64,000 bases of DNA, taken from NCBI GenBank assembly GCA_023512015.1, contig JAIMAI010000007.1:18274-82273 (forward strand). Reading direction: 5' to 3'. Shown here piece after piece: positions 57,497-64,000 of this stretch. How positions within the stretch are numbered: position 1 is the stretch's first letter; every line of letters begins with the position of its first letter. The stretch comes from Acidothermus sp. GTDB lineage: Bacteria > Actinomycetota > Actinomycetes > Acidothermales > Acidothermaceae. A model generated the notes under the pieces. That model was not told where the DNA came from. It was given only the letters and a program-made list of their open reading frames with translations, and did no database searches. Made by a program: the position numbers and the translations under genes.

Positions 57497-60118
57497 TCAG
57501 CTCCGAGGCTTCTCCCTCATCTCGTAGGTCTCGATCACATCGTCGACGCGGATGTCGTTGAAGGAGCCGAGACCGATCCCGCATTCGAATCCCTCACGCA
57601 CTTCGGTGACGTCGTCCTTGAAGCGCCGAAGCGAGGCGATCGACACGTCGTTGGCCACGACCACGCCGTCTCGGATCACCCGGGCCTTGGCCCCCCGGGT
57701 GATCGTGCCCGACCGCACGAGACACCCGGCGATGTTGCCGAACTTGCTGGACCGGAAGACTTCCCGAACCTCGGCGGTGCCGAGTTGCACCTCTTCGTAC
57801 ACCGGTTTGAGCAGGCCCTTGAGCGCCGCTTCGACGTCCTCGATCGCCTGGTAGATGACCGAGTAGTAGCGGACGTCGACGCCCTCACGCTCGGCGAGTT
57901 CGCGGGCCTTACCTTCCGGTCGGACGTTGAAGCCGATGATGATCGCATCGGAGGCGACCGCGAGCATGACGTTGTTCTCGGTGATCGCACCGACCCCTCG
58001 GTCGATCACCCGAATCCGGGCCTCTTCCCCGACATCGATCTTGAGGAGGGCGTCCTCCAGGGCTTCCACCGATCCGGAGACGTCGCCTTTGAGGATCAGC
58101 CGGAGTTCGGCGACCTCGCCTTTCTCCATTCGTTCGAGGATGTCTTCCAGGCTGCGGCGACGCCGACTTGCGGCGAGCTGCGCGTTGCGTTCCCGGGCGG
58201 CGCGCCGTTCGGCGATCTGCCGGGCGATGCGGTCCTCGGGGACGACGAGGAATTTGTCCCCGGCATCCGGGACGCTGGTGAAACCGAGTACCTGCACCGG
58301 CCGAGATGGACCGGCTTCTTCCACCGGCTGGCCGAATTCGTCTAGGAGGGCCCGGACCCGGCCGTACGCCTCCCCGGCGACGATTGAGTCGCCGACCCGC
58401 AGGGTGCCGCGCTGCACCAAGACGGTGGCGACCGGCCCGCGCCCACGGTCGAGGTGGGCTTCGATCGCCACGCCTTGAGCGGGGCGGTTCGGGTTCGCCC
58501 GGAGGTCGAGCGCAGCGTCGGCGGTGAGCAGGATCGCTTCGAGAAGATCCTCGAGGCCTTGCCCGGTCACTGCGGAGACGTCGACGAACATCGTGTCGCC
58601 GCCGTACTCCTCGGCGACCAGTCCGTACTCGGTGAGCTGGCCCCGGACCTTCACCGGGTCGGCGTCCGGCTTGTCGATCTTGTTGACGGCGACCACGATC
58701 GGGACGTCGGCGGCCTTCGCGTGGTTGAGCGCTTCGACGGTCTGCGGCATGACGCCGTCATCCGCTGCGACGACCAGGACGGCGATGTCGGTGACCTGAG
58801 CACCGCGGGCACGCATGGCGGTGAACGCCTCGTGACCGGGGGTGTCGATGAAAGTGATCTGGCGCGGTCCGTCGGCGGTCTGGGCGGTGACCTGGTAGGC
58901 ACCGATGTGCTGGGTGATCCCACCGTGTTCGCGGGCGGCGACGTTGGTGTTGCGGATGGCGTCCAGCAGTTTCGTCTTCCCGTGGTCGACGTGACCCATG
59001 ACGGTGACCACCGGGGGGCGGGGGACGAGCTCGGCGTCGTCGTCGGTGTCGGCTTCGAGTTCGATGTCGAAGCTCTCCAGCAGCTCGCGGTCCTCATCCT
59101 CGGGGCTGACGATTTGTACCTCGTAGCCGAGCTCGGCGCCGAGGAGCTGCAGGGTTTCCTCGTTGACCGACTGGGTGGCGGTGACCATTTCGCCGAGGTG
59201 GAACGCCACCTGCACCAAGGACGCCGGATTCGCACCGATCTTGTCTGCGAAGTCGGCGAGGGACGCGCCTCGCGGCAAGCGGACGACTTGCCCGTTGCCG
59301 CGCGGTACTTGGATGCCCCCGATGACCGGGGCCTGCAGGTTGTCGAATTCTTGACGGCGCTGCTTCTTGGATTTGTGCGGGCGGGTGGGCTTACCGCCGG
59401 GCCCGCGTCCGAAGGCTCCCCCCGGGGCTCCCCGTCCGCGACCTCCGGCGCCGGGACGACCGGCCGCCGGGGCGGCAGGTCCGCGCCCGGGGAGACGAAT
59501 GGGGGCACCGCGCCCCGGAGGCGTTGTGCGGCCGGCCGCCGGGCGAGGAGGCATCATCCCCGGGGTGGGCCGACCCGGAGCACCGGGCCGAAGCGGTGGT
59601 CGAGGAACACCCGGGGACCCAGGTGGGGTTTGCCGAGCCGCCGGCGGACGCGGGATCGGCCGCGGCATCGGGCTGGTGAAGGGGTTGTTGCCCATGCGCG
59701 GCGGGCCACTCGGCGGCTTCGGGACGGCCGGGCCGGGGCGAACGGGCGGCGCCGGGCGGGGTGCCGGTGCTGGGGGCGGCTGAACGCCGGACGGCGGAGT
59801 AGCGGTTGAAGCCGGCGGCGCGCTCGGGCTCGGCTGGCTGGGGGCGGGGGACGCCGACTTCGCGGGAGTCTTCGCCCGGGAACTCGCCTTGGCGGGGGCT
59901 TCTTTGCTCGGAGCCTCTTGCGCGGGTGCAGCTCCGTTGCCGCCGTCGGCGGGAGGCGGCGGTGGAGGGAACGCTTCGCGAAGCTTGCGGACGACGGGCG
60001 CCTCGATGGTCGACGAGGCGGACCGGACGAATTCCCCTAGTTCATGCAGCTTGGCCAGTACGGCCTTGCTCTCGACGTTGAGCTCTTTCGCGAGCTCGTA
60101 CACCCGAACCTTGGCCAC
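57497..60118 (-). CDS. infB: Translation initiation factor IF-2
   Basis: IF-2 brings initiator tRNA to the 30S subunit. The 873 residues start [28 protein letters not shown], the N-terminal helical domain. A ~190-residue Pro/Ala/Gly/Arg-rich linker (about 60-250) and a second IF2_N domain follow. The G domain has [16 protein letters not shown] (about 376), [15 protein letters not shown] and [12 protein letters not shown]. The long low-complexity linker is normal for actinobacteria. It may initiate also at internal sites; none is claimed here. Confidence 0.97.
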   Translation of the reverse strand: MAKVRVYELAKELNVESKAVLAKLHELGEFVRSASSTIEAPVVRKLREAFPPPPPPADGGNGAAPAQEAPSKEAPAKASSRAKTPAKSASPAPSQPSPSAPPASTATPPSGVQPPPAPAPRPAPPVRPGPAVPKPPSGPPRMGNNPFTSPMPRPIPRPPAARQTPPGSPGVPRPPLRPGAPGRPTPGMMPPRPAAGRTTPPGRGAPIRLPGRGPAAPAAGRPGAGGRGRGAPGGAFGRGPGGKPTRPHKSKKQRRQEFDNLQAPVIGGIQVPRGNGQVVRLPRGASLADFADKIGANPASLVQVAFHLGEMVTATQSVNEETLQLLGAELGYEVQIVSPEDEDRELLESFDIELEADTDDDAELVPRPPVVTVMGHVDHGKTKLLDAIRNTNVAAREHGGITQHIGAYQVTAQTADGPRQITFIDTPGHEAFTAMRARGAQVTDIAVLVVAADDGVMPQTVEALNHAKAADVPIVVAVNKIDKPDADPVKVRGQLTEYGLVAEEYGGDTMFVDVSAVTGQGLEDLLEAILLTADAALDLRANPNRPAQGVAIEAHLDRGRGPVATVLVQRGTLRVGDSIVAGEAYGRVRALLDEFGQPVEEAGPSRPVQVLGFTSVPDAGDKFLVVPEDRIARQIAERRAARERNAQLAASRRRRSLEDILERMEKGEVAELRLILKGDVSGSVEALEDALLKIDVGEEARIRVIDRGVGAITENNVMLAVASDAIIIGFNVRPEGKARELAEREGVDVRYYSVIYQAIEDVEAALKGLLKPVYEEVQLGTAEVREVFRSSKFGNIAGCLVRSGTITRGAKARVIRDGVVVANDVSIASLRRFKDDVTEVREGFECGIGLGSFNDIRVDDVIETYEMREKPRS

Positions 60119-60133
60119 GGATCTCCTGTCTCG

Positions 60134-60160
60134 GCCCGGGTGTCTCGGCTAACCCCGGGC
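60134..60160 (-). promoter_or_regulatory. Hairpin in the infB leader
   Basis: GCCCGGG and CCCGGGC form a 7-bp stem around a 13-base loop, 16 bases upstream of the infB start. It has no T-run. It could affect translation initiation or mark a weak attenuator, but its role is unknown. Confidence 0.3.
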
Positions 60161-60269
60161 CCTCGCTATCGCTGGCTGTTCATCGCCTGGTACTCATCGA
60201 GCACTCATGGGCTTGCCGACCTGCTTCCTGCGTGCGAGGCGGACACTGTCGCGCCCGTCCTCCTGGATG

Positions 60270-60605
60270 TCAGCACCCCGAGGTGGAGGCACCCCCTCGG
60301 CCGTGCTCTGTCGCTCCGACGTAGGCGCGGACGTCGGTGAGGTCCAGCGGACCAGCTACCCGCAGCGCCCTCGGGAGGGCGCGACGCCGCAGCGCCTGTT
60401 CGAAACATCCGAGATCACGGTGCAGGTACGCACCGCGCCCCGGAAGTCTCCCGCGCGGATCTGGGACGACGCGAGGGGCGTGCCCTTCGCCGTCCGCGAC
60501 CACCACGAGACGGAGCAGGTCGGGCTTCGCCGCCCGTTGCCGACATCCGACGCACGTCCGCAAGGGAACGGCGACGGAACGCGCAACGAAAGGACGACCG
60601 ACCAC
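60270..60605 (-). CDS. ylxR: YlxR family RNA-binding protein (DUF448)
   Basis: The core PLRTCVGCRQRAAKPDLLRLVV...DPRGRLPGRGAYLHRDLGCFEQALRRRALPRAL is the YlxR fold, found between nusA and infB. GTG 60605 gives 111 residues. A TTG at 60563 (LRTCVGC) would give the more usual 97, and neither has a strong ribosome site. In other firmicutes and actinobacteria the protein is linked to transcription/translation factor control. Confidence 0.85.
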   Translation of the reverse strand: MVGRPFVARSVAVPLRTCVGCRQRAAKPDLLRLVVVADGEGHAPRVVPDPRGRLPGRGAYLHRDLGCFEQALRRRALPRALRVAGPLDLTDVRAYVGATEHGRGGASTSGC

Positions 60606-60675
60606 GGACGAGTCTACCGTCCTGCCCGCCCGGGGTTGGCTGCGTCGAACCTCGACTTCACGTCGGCCCTCGGCG

Positions 60676-61749
60676 TCACGCACCCTGCTCGGTCGGCGGG
60701 GAGGTGAGGGCCGCGGCAGGCAAGACGCCGTCCGAAGGATCGGGGCGGGCGCCCGGGGCATCGGGAGGCAGCGACGGGTTGGCCGGTTCGGTGTCGGGGC
60801 GGATGTCGATGCGCCAGCCGGTGAGGCGAGCCGCGAGGCGGGCGTTCTGGCCTTCACGCCCGATGGCGAGAGAAAGCTGGTAATCGGGAACGATCACACG
60901 GGCGGCCTTGGCGACCGGGTCGACGATCTCCACCGAGCTCACTCGGGCCGGGGAGAGCGCGTTGGCGACGAAGGTAGCGGGGTCGTCGGAGTAATCCACG
61001 ATGTCGATCTTCTCTCCGTGGAGCTCCGCCATGACCGCACGTACCCGTTGTCCGAGGGGCCCGATGCAGGCCCCCTTCGCGTTGACCCCAGGAACCTTGG
61101 ACCTCACCGCGATCTTCGTGCGGTGACCGGCTTCCCGGGCGATTGCGGCGATCTCGACTGTGCCGTCGGCGATCTCGGGTACTTCGAGAGCGAAGAGTTT
61201 GCGCACCAGCCCGGGGTGGGTCCGAGACAAGGTGATCTGCGGGCCGCGCATGCCCTTGTGAACGGAGAGCACGTAGCAGCGGATCCGTGCGCCGTGCTCG
61301 TAACGCTCACCGGGGACCTGCTCGGCCACCGGCAGCACCCCTTCGACCTTGCCCAGGTTGACGTAGACGTTGCGCGAATCATGTTGCTGCTGGATGATCC
61401 CGCCGACGATGTCGCCTTCCCGCCCGGCGTATTCGCCGAAGGTCAGCTCGTGTTCGGCGTCCCGAAGGCGCTGCAGGATGACCTGTTTCGCGGTCATCGC
61501 CGCGATGCGGTTGAAGTCGTGGGGGGTGTGATCGAACTCTCTTATGACGTTGCCTTCGGCGTCGGTCTCGGCAGCCAGGACGACGACCTCACCGGTCTTG
61601 CGGTCGAGGACGACCCGCGCCCGGGGGTAAGCGCCTTCGGTGCGCTGGTAGGCGGTAAGCAGCGCAGATTCGATCGCCTGGACGAGCAGATCGAAGGAGA
61701 TGTCCTTCTCACGCTCCAGGCTGCGCAGCGCCGCCATGTCGATGTTCAC
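60676..61749 (-). CDS. nusA: Transcription termination/antitermination factor NusA
   Basis: NusA binds RNA polymerase and nascent RNA at pauses. The 357 residues contain the N-terminal domain ([28 protein letters not shown]), an S1 domain ([36 protein letters not shown]), and two KH domains ([28 protein letters not shown] and [24 protein letters not shown]). The acidic repeats of enterobacterial NusA are absent, as is normal for actinobacteria. It starts 2 bases after the rimP stop. Confidence 0.96.
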   Translation of the reverse strand: MNIDMAALRSLEREKDISFDLLVQAIESALLTAYQRTEGAYPRARVVLDRKTGEVVVLAAETDAEGNVIREFDHTPHDFNRIAAMTAKQVILQRLRDAEHELTFGEYAGREGDIVGGIIQQQHDSRNVYVNLGKVEGVLPVAEQVPGERYEHGARIRCYVLSVHKGMRGPQITLSRTHPGLVRKLFALEVPEIADGTVEIAAIAREAGHRTKIAVRSKVPGVNAKGACIGPLGQRVRAVMAELHGEKIDIVDYSDDPATFVANALSPARVSSVEIVDPVAKAARVIVPDYQLSLAIGREGQNARLAARLTGWRIDIRPDTEPANPSLPPDAPGARPDPSDGVLPAAALTSPPTEQGA

Positions 61750-61751
61750 CG

Positions 61752-62297
61752 CTACTCCTCGTCGTCGAACCCTTCCTCGAAGTCGTACGCTTCCTCCGCG
61801 CGATCGAACTCCACTTCGAGCGTGCCGGGACTGACCTCAGCGATCGGTACCGTGCGCTCCTCGTCGTGGCGGACGGCTCCCATTCTCTGGCCGTAGCGCC
61901 ACCGTACGGCGAGTCGCACCTGATCGCCTTGCACCTCGCGAATCCGTGCCACCACCGTGCCGAGATCGGGAAGCCTGATGCGGACCAAGTGCCCGACCGC
62001 GCGCCGCCAATGTCGCGGCTCGGTCAGCGGCCGGTCGATCCCGGGCGAACTCACCTCCAGGCTGTACGGAGCGGAACCGATGAGCGCATCGGCTTCGGCG
62101 TCCGTGTCGAGGAAGTCGGAAATTCGGCGACTGAGCTTGGCGATGTCATCGAGCCGCACGCCGCCGTCCCGGTCGACGAGAATCTGCAGACTACGCGTAT
62201 CCCCGTGGACGTGGAAGTTCACATGCTCGAGATCGAGCCCTTCGGCTGCGACGATGGGCGCAAGGAGTTCGGCGAGACGCGCACTGGATTCGGACAT
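61752..62297 (-). CDS. rimP: Ribosome maturation factor RimP
   Basis: RimP aids 30S assembly. From ATG 62297 the product is 181 residues. [59 protein letters not shown] and [22 protein letters not shown] are the family hallmarks. The acidic C-terminus (EEGFDDEE) is common in actinobacteria. It is the first gene of the rimP-nusA-ylxR-infB cluster. Confidence 0.94.
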   Translation of the reverse strand: MSESSARLAELLAPIVAAEGLDLEHVNFHVHGDTRSLQILVDRDGGVRLDDIAKLSRRISDFLDTDAEADALIGSAPYSLEVSSPGIDRPLTEPRHWRRAVGHLVRIRLPDLGTVVARIREVQGDQVRLAVRWRYGQRMGAVRHDEERTVPIAEVSPGTLEVEFDRAEEAYDFEEGFDDEE

Positions 62298-62453
62298 CGG
62301 ACGACGGGCTCCTCGGGTGGCTGGACGCAAGGCGACGACCAGCTCACGCTGATCGCCGGATCTGGCGCCCAGCGTAGTCGCAATCGCGGGCTCCGAACAG
62401 TCGCCTTTCCACAGGGCACGGCCCGAGCAGGCGGTTGGCCTCAGGGCTTGGCC

Positions 62454-63362
62454 TCAGGGCCCGGTGACCAGAACGGCGTGCGCTTCGTGAACCGAGAACC
62501 GATGCGTCGCGCTGAACAGCACGGGTTCGATGGGATAACTCACCCCACCGGCCGTGAACGTTGCTTCCCAGCGCACCGTGAGTCGGACCCACGCGTCCGC
62601 AGCCGCGTGCGTATACGTATGCGAGACGTAATGGTCGGGATCGACGCGCGGGTCCACCCCGTCGTAGGCCCGACCCGCTCCGGTCAGAACCGTCCCGTCG
62701 TCGAATCTCCACTCGAAATGCGGAACGGCTATCAATACCCCCCGTATCGGCCGGGACACCAGCAAGGTCCGCGGACCGGGATCCGCCACCGACACCAGCA
62801 CCGGCAAATTCACCAACGCCACCCGCCGTGGCTGAACCACCGGTGCGGGTCGCGGCAACACCATCCGCGCATACTCGCCCACGGCGTCGAGTACTTCTCG
62901 ACTGACCTGGGTTGTAACCGAGGTACCGCTGCAGCGCTGCCCCACTCGCCGCCAGGGACCTTCCACCGGACTGACCTCGCGGGCCCAGATGATCTCATGA
63001 AGCCCATCCTCGCCTCGCACCGCACACCACTCCCGCGCCTGCCCACAATTCACCATCTCCGGCGCGTCGTTGGGGTTCGCGCCCGGACAATCGAAGGTCA
63101 GCGCATAACGGTAACGCGGTGCGTCGGCGTTTGTATTCAACGACAGCACATTGCTTACTGCATCATCGCTCGGATCGTAAAGGTAATGGTAGCCAGTTTC
63201 GTCAGGAACAGGGCAAAACGCATAACCTAGTGGGGAATTGACACAAGGCGTCCCTTGATCAGTCTGTCGATCAGCATATGACGCACGCGTTGGGGTAAGG
63301 GCCACAATGGCACTCGTCAGCAGAGCACCCAGTGACAGAGCAGAGCGCTTCCAAGAATTCAT
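62454..63362 (-). CDS. Secreted protein of unknown function with a PKD-like domain
   Basis: The 302 residues begin with a Sec signal (NSWKRSALSLGALLTSAIVALTPTRASYA). The mature part has several cysteines (TPCVNS, YAFCPVP, TFDCPG, NCGQAREWCAV, QRCSG) that may form disulfides. The C-terminal ~120 residues, around PHFEWRFDDGTVLTGAGRAYD and YVSHTYTHAAADAWVRLTVRWEATF, resemble a PKD-like beta domain. The start overlaps the upstream gene by 4 bases. Such pairs with DUF6318-like lipoproteins are seen in actinobacteria. No function is known to me. Confidence 0.7.
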   Translation of the reverse strand: MNSWKRSALSLGALLTSAIVALTPTRASYADRQTDQGTPCVNSPLGYAFCPVPDETGYHYLYDPSDDAVSNVLSLNTNADAPRYRYALTFDCPGANPNDAPEMVNCGQAREWCAVRGEDGLHEIIWAREVSPVEGPWRRVGQRCSGTSVTTQVSREVLDAVGEYARMVLPRPAPVVQPRRVALVNLPVLVSVADPGPRTLLVSRPIRGVLIAVPHFEWRFDDGTVLTGAGRAYDGVDPRVDPDHYVSHTYTHAAADAWVRLTVRWEATFTAGGVSYPIEPVLFSATHRFSVHEAHAVLVTGP

Positions 63363-63952
63363 ACTCGGCCCAGACTTGTGTACTCGAGAATGATCGGCTT
63401 GTCGTTCACGAACTTTACGAAGAACTGCAACATTGTCTCCGGAATGGCTGGATAATTGGTCGTCATTTCTCCGGTAGCTGAGAACACACTTATGACGTCC
63501 TGAGTCAGGATCACTCGGACTTCGACTGCCTCATTGGTAAGCGGATAAATCTGGGCGACACGCACAACGTGGCAGTGTCCTCCGTGCGTTCGTTGACCAT
63601 TCACGTGTAAGCTATGCACGCCGATCACCGCATCCGAACATTGACGACACGTCGGTCTGTAGAGGCCGACGAGTTTGGTCTCCAGATCGGTGTCGTATTC
63701 GTAGTTGATCCCCTCGAAGAAGCGGCGCACCACATCCACCGCCTCCCCCTCCCGCGCAGCAGCCTGCGGATACAACGCCTCCGCCCTCGCATCCCGAATC
63801 GGCCCCGAAGCCGACGCCGACGCCACACCCGTCCCACCAACCCCACCCGACACACTGGGCACACCACCCGAAACCGCACCCGACACCGCCGCATGCGAAC
63901 TCCCCACCACAGCCCCACCCGAACCAGGCGACCCCCAGTCTCTTATACACAT
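63359..63952 (-). CDS. DUF6318-like exported protein; 5' end doubtful
   Basis: The open frame runs 197 residues, but its first residues (MCIRD) are encoded by a tagmentation-adapter-like sequence. The true start is therefore missing or displaced. After a Gly/Ser/Ala/Val-rich low-complexity stretch comes a domain with AVDVVRRFFEGINYEYDTDL, LYRPTCRQCSDAVIGVHSL and EVRVILTQDVISVF. The C-x2-C pair after RPT and the A/V..FF..YEY pattern resemble DUF6318 lipoproteins. I give the family modest weight. It is coupled to the next gene by an ATGA overlap. Confidence 0.6.
   Translation of the reverse strand: MCIRDWGSPGSGGAVVGSSHAAVSGAVSGGVPSVSGGVGGTGVASASASGPIRDARAEALYPQAAAREGEAVDVVRRFFEGINYEYDTDLETKLVGLYRPTCRQCSDAVIGVHSLHVNGQRTHGGHCHVVRVAQIYPLTNEAVEVRVILTQDVISVFSATGEMTTNYPAIPETMLQFFVKFVNDKPIILEYTSLGRV
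63938..63952. other. Tn5 mosaic-end / tagmentation adapter match
   Basis: GTCTCTTATACACAT matches 15 consecutive bases of the 19-base Tn5 mosaic end used in Nextera-type libraries. Such a match is very unlikely by chance in 64 kb, and it occurs 48 bases from the window end. Confidence 0.75.
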
Positions 63953-64000
63953 ATTAACCTGCCCACGACGGATAGAGTGTTGATGACGGTGGTAGCCGTA
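63953..64000. other. Terminal 48 bases, possibly chimeric
   Basis: Sequence beyond the adapter-like motif is less GC-rich than the rest and continues no gene I can see. It may be read-through junk joined by the assembler rather than chromosome. Confidence 0.4.

Noticed and set aside
59000..60118. Pro/Gly/Arg-rich region of infB considered as a collagen-like or repeat protein
   Set aside because: It is the known disordered linker of actinobacterial IF-2, in frame with the G domain.
62435..62460. Tandem 13-bp repeat (TTGGCCTCAGGGC twice) at the end of the secreted-protein gene
   Set aside because: Just two short copies in an intergenic end. Consistent with replication slippage; no sign of an attachment site or terminator.

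Overview
The window is 64 kb of high-GC chromosomal DNA whose gene content and order are those of an actinobacterium. It carries nrdR next to lexA, dapF-miaA-miaB, recX-recA-DUF3046, clgR-cinA-pgsA-rimO-rodZ-ftsK, rnj-dapA-thyX, dapB-M16-pnp-rpsO and ribF-truB-rbfA-ylxP-infB-ylxR-nusA-rimP. GTG starts, 4-bp ATGA/GTGA overlaps and actinobacterial SOS boxes (CGAAC-N4-GTTCG) fit that assignment. Ribonuclease Y, ribonuclease J and a B12-dependent ribonucleotide reductase suggest a free-living lineage related to Frankiales, Acidothermales or Streptosporangiales. That lineage call is inference; no rRNA is present to fix it.

Layout. 1-1.7 kb: the end of an MFS transporter and a CapA-type surface protein. 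1.7-8.7 kb: nucleotide-supply and SOS block (nrdJ-nrdR, LysM protein, lexA, dinG). LexA and the LysM protein are divergent from a shared cluster of SOS boxes. 8.7-11.5 kb: a large membrane PAS-GGDEF-EAL protein. 11.6-18.7 kb: hflX-dapF-miaA-conserved hypothetical, a DUF349 protein and miaB. 18.7-24.5 kb: an S9 peptidase, rny, recX-recA with its own SOS box, and a DUF3046 protein. 24.6-28.2 kb: a translationally coupled trio made of an exported flavoenzyme, an ECF sigma factor and a membrane-anchored beta-propeller protein. 28.3-32.4 kb: an Lhr-type helicase. 32.5-42.7 kb: clgR, cinA, pgsA, rimO, rodZ-like, ftsK, rnj and dapA. 42.8-47.5 kb: thyX, a decayed thyX/HEPN relic, and a lone SF1 helicase-nuclease. 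47.5-62.3 kb: an FAD oxidoreductase coupled to dapB, M16 peptidase, pnp-rpsO, a short SDR-like gene, ribF, truB, rbfA, ylxP, infB, ylxR, nusA and rimP. 62.4-64 kb: two exported proteins of little-known function.

Most genes are core: translation factors and tRNA/rRNA modification, RNA decay (rny, rnj, pnp), SOS repair, lysine/diaminopimelate synthesis (dapF, dapA, dapB), dTMP and dNTP supply, and chromosome partition. The accessory interest lies in 43.7-47.5 kb. There a helicase with a C-terminal PD-(D/E)XK nuclease domain, clearly lower in GC and rich in codons rare elsewhere in the window, sits beside the relic of a HEPN gene and a rearranged second thyX. This looks like a small defence-type island in a core operon.

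The last ~60 bases need caution. Positions 63938-63952 match 15 consecutive bases of the Tn5 mosaic end used in tagmentation libraries, so the 5' end of the last gene and the bases after it may be an assembly artefact. No tRNA, rRNA, CRISPR array or intact insertion sequence was seen, and no gene-free stretch exceeds 300 bases.
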